A stretch of DNA of 64,000 nucleotides from Limoniibacter endophyticus (GTDB taxonomy: Bacteria > Pseudomonadota > Alphaproteobacteria > Rhizobiales > Rhizobiaceae): NCBI RefSeq assembly GCF_014652835.1, contig NZ_BMZO01000008.1:103203-167202 (forward strand). Direction: 5' to 3'. Under the pieces are notes generated by a model, which saw only the letters and a list, made by a program, of their open reading frames with translations, was not told the origin of the DNA and did no database searches. Each line of letters begins with the position of its first letter. The stretch's first letter is position 1. Shown piece after piece: positions 63,298 through 64,000 of this stretch. Both the position numbers and the translations under genes were made by a program.

Positions 63298-64000
63298 ATG
63301 AATGCCGACCAGCCCTTCAAGCCGCTTCGCATGCCACGTATTGCCTCCATAGACGTTGCGCGGGGGCTCGCCCTTGTCGCCATGGCGATCTACCATTTCA
63401 CTTGGGACTTGAGTTTCTTCGGCTATGTTGCGCCAGATCTGGCCATTACCGGCGGCTGGCGGATATTCGCGCGGCTGATCGCCACGAGTTTCCTCTTTCT
63501 CGTGGGGGTGAGCCTCATTCTGGCGCATGGCAATGGCATTCGCTGGCAGGGCTTCTGGAAGCGATTCTGGATGGTGGCGGTCGCAGCCCTGCTCATCACC
63601 GTCGCGACATATTTTCTGACGCCGCCAACCTACATTTTCTTCGGCATACTGCACCATATCGCGCTGGCGAGCCTGCTTGGTTTGCTCTTTCTTCGGCTGC
63701 CGCCGGTCATTGTGGCGGTTGCGGCTGTGATCGTGGCGGTGCTGCCGTTTTACGCCTCGTCAGACTTTTTCGATCCGCGTTACCTGGCGTGGACGGGCCT
63801 TGCCGAGCGCGCGCCGCGCTCCAATGATCTGGTGCCGCTCTTTCCATTCTTTGCTGCCGTCCTAGCCGGCATCGCTGCCACGAAACTGGCGCTGGAGTTC
63901 GGTCTGGCAGAGCGCTTGTCGTTAGTCGGGGTGGCCAAGGCCTTGAAGCCGCTCGAAACCGCGGGCAGGCATAGCCTTCTGTTTTATCTCGTCCATCAAC
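63298..64000 (+). CDS. DUF1624/HGSNAT-like membrane protein, N-terminal part (runs off the window)
   Basis: A polytopic inner-membrane protein of the DUF1624 family, related to heparan-alpha-glucosaminide N-acetyltransferases and YeiB-like proteins. The opening RIASIDVARGLALVAMAIYHFTWDLSFFG has the family signature, and at least six helices follow, with LHHIALASLLGL near residue 120 and ETAGRHSLLFYLVHQ at the window edge. It may acylate a surface sugar using acyl-CoA from the cytoplasm. The C-terminus is outside the window. Confidence 0.87.
   Translation, partial: MNADQPFKPLRMPRIASIDVARGLALVAMAIYHFTWDLSFFGYVAPDLAITGGWRIFARLIATSFLFLVGVSLILAHGNGIRWQGFWKRFWMVAVAALLITVATYFLTPPTYIFFGILHHIALASLLGLLFLRLPPVIVAVAAVIVAVLPFYASSDFFDPRYLAWTGLAERAPRSNDLVPLFPFFAAVLAGIAATKLALEFGLAERLSLVGVAKALKPLETAGRHSLLFYLVHQ

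Overview
The window reads as a chromosomal segment of an alphaproteobacterium of the order Rhizobiales/Hyphomicrobiales, probably Brucellaceae or a near relative. The signs are a circularly permuted two-piece tmRNA, an SspB of the alphaproteobacterial type, a BA14K-family surface protein, a promoter of the EcfG general-stress type (GGAAC-N17-CGTT), and housekeeping genes of rhizobial character (hflKC-degP, serB/miaA, ilvBH...ilvC, lipB, mgtE). I cannot name the genus from sequence alone. Almost all of the window is dense chromosomal gene content. There is no insertion sequence, phage, CRISPR array or plasmid module.

Layout. 1-3.2 kb: start of uvrD, a small protein, an acyl-CoA thioesterase and an FAD-linked 2-hydroxyacid dehydrogenase. 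3.2-6.6 kb: an AT-richer pair of paralogous, degenerate RTX-like proteins. 6.8-13.7 kb: a large AsmA-like protein, sspB next to the tmRNA gene ssrA, DUF2853, and an atypical thyA with folA. 14-18 kb: the hflK-hflC-DUF2065 membrane protease-control operon behind a heat-shock-like promoter, then degP. 18-23.5 kb: serB and miaA whose start codons overlap head to head, a diguanylate cyclase and a HerA-like ATPase. 23.6-33.4 kb: branched-chain amino acid synthesis, with ilvB-ilvH behind an attenuator carrying a Leu-Ile-Leu-Val-Val leader peptide, and tetR-ilvC further on. Between them lie exporters, a RecD-like helicase, pdxJ and kup. 33.4-43 kb: secreted and stress proteins, an orphan betaine-binding protein, tRNA-Lys, PhzF, a YcaQ-like glycosylase, a creatininase-family hydrolase and a large MscS channel.

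43.2-50.4 kb holds the most interesting locus. It is a compact co-directional cluster of a HAD-phosphatase/UbiA fusion resembling decaprenyl-phosphoryl-phosphoribose synthase, a DprE1-like oxidase, a small SMR-type membrane protein, an extended SDR, a class III aminotransferase and a polytopic GT-C-like membrane protein. Together these look like a pathway that makes a polyprenyl-phosphate-linked pentose (arabinose-type or an amino derivative), flips it and uses it at the cell surface. This chemistry is best known from mycobacterial cell walls.

50.4-64 kb: a LysR regulator, ExoD, DUF4893, valine-catabolic mmsB and acyl-CoA dehydrogenase behind a palindrome, lipB, tRNA-Leu, a cold-shock gene, glutaminase, a decayed mntP manganese-exporter pseudogene, mgtE, a LiuR-like MerR regulator with its own palindromic site, a hairpin-rich spacer, and the start of a DUF1624 membrane protein.
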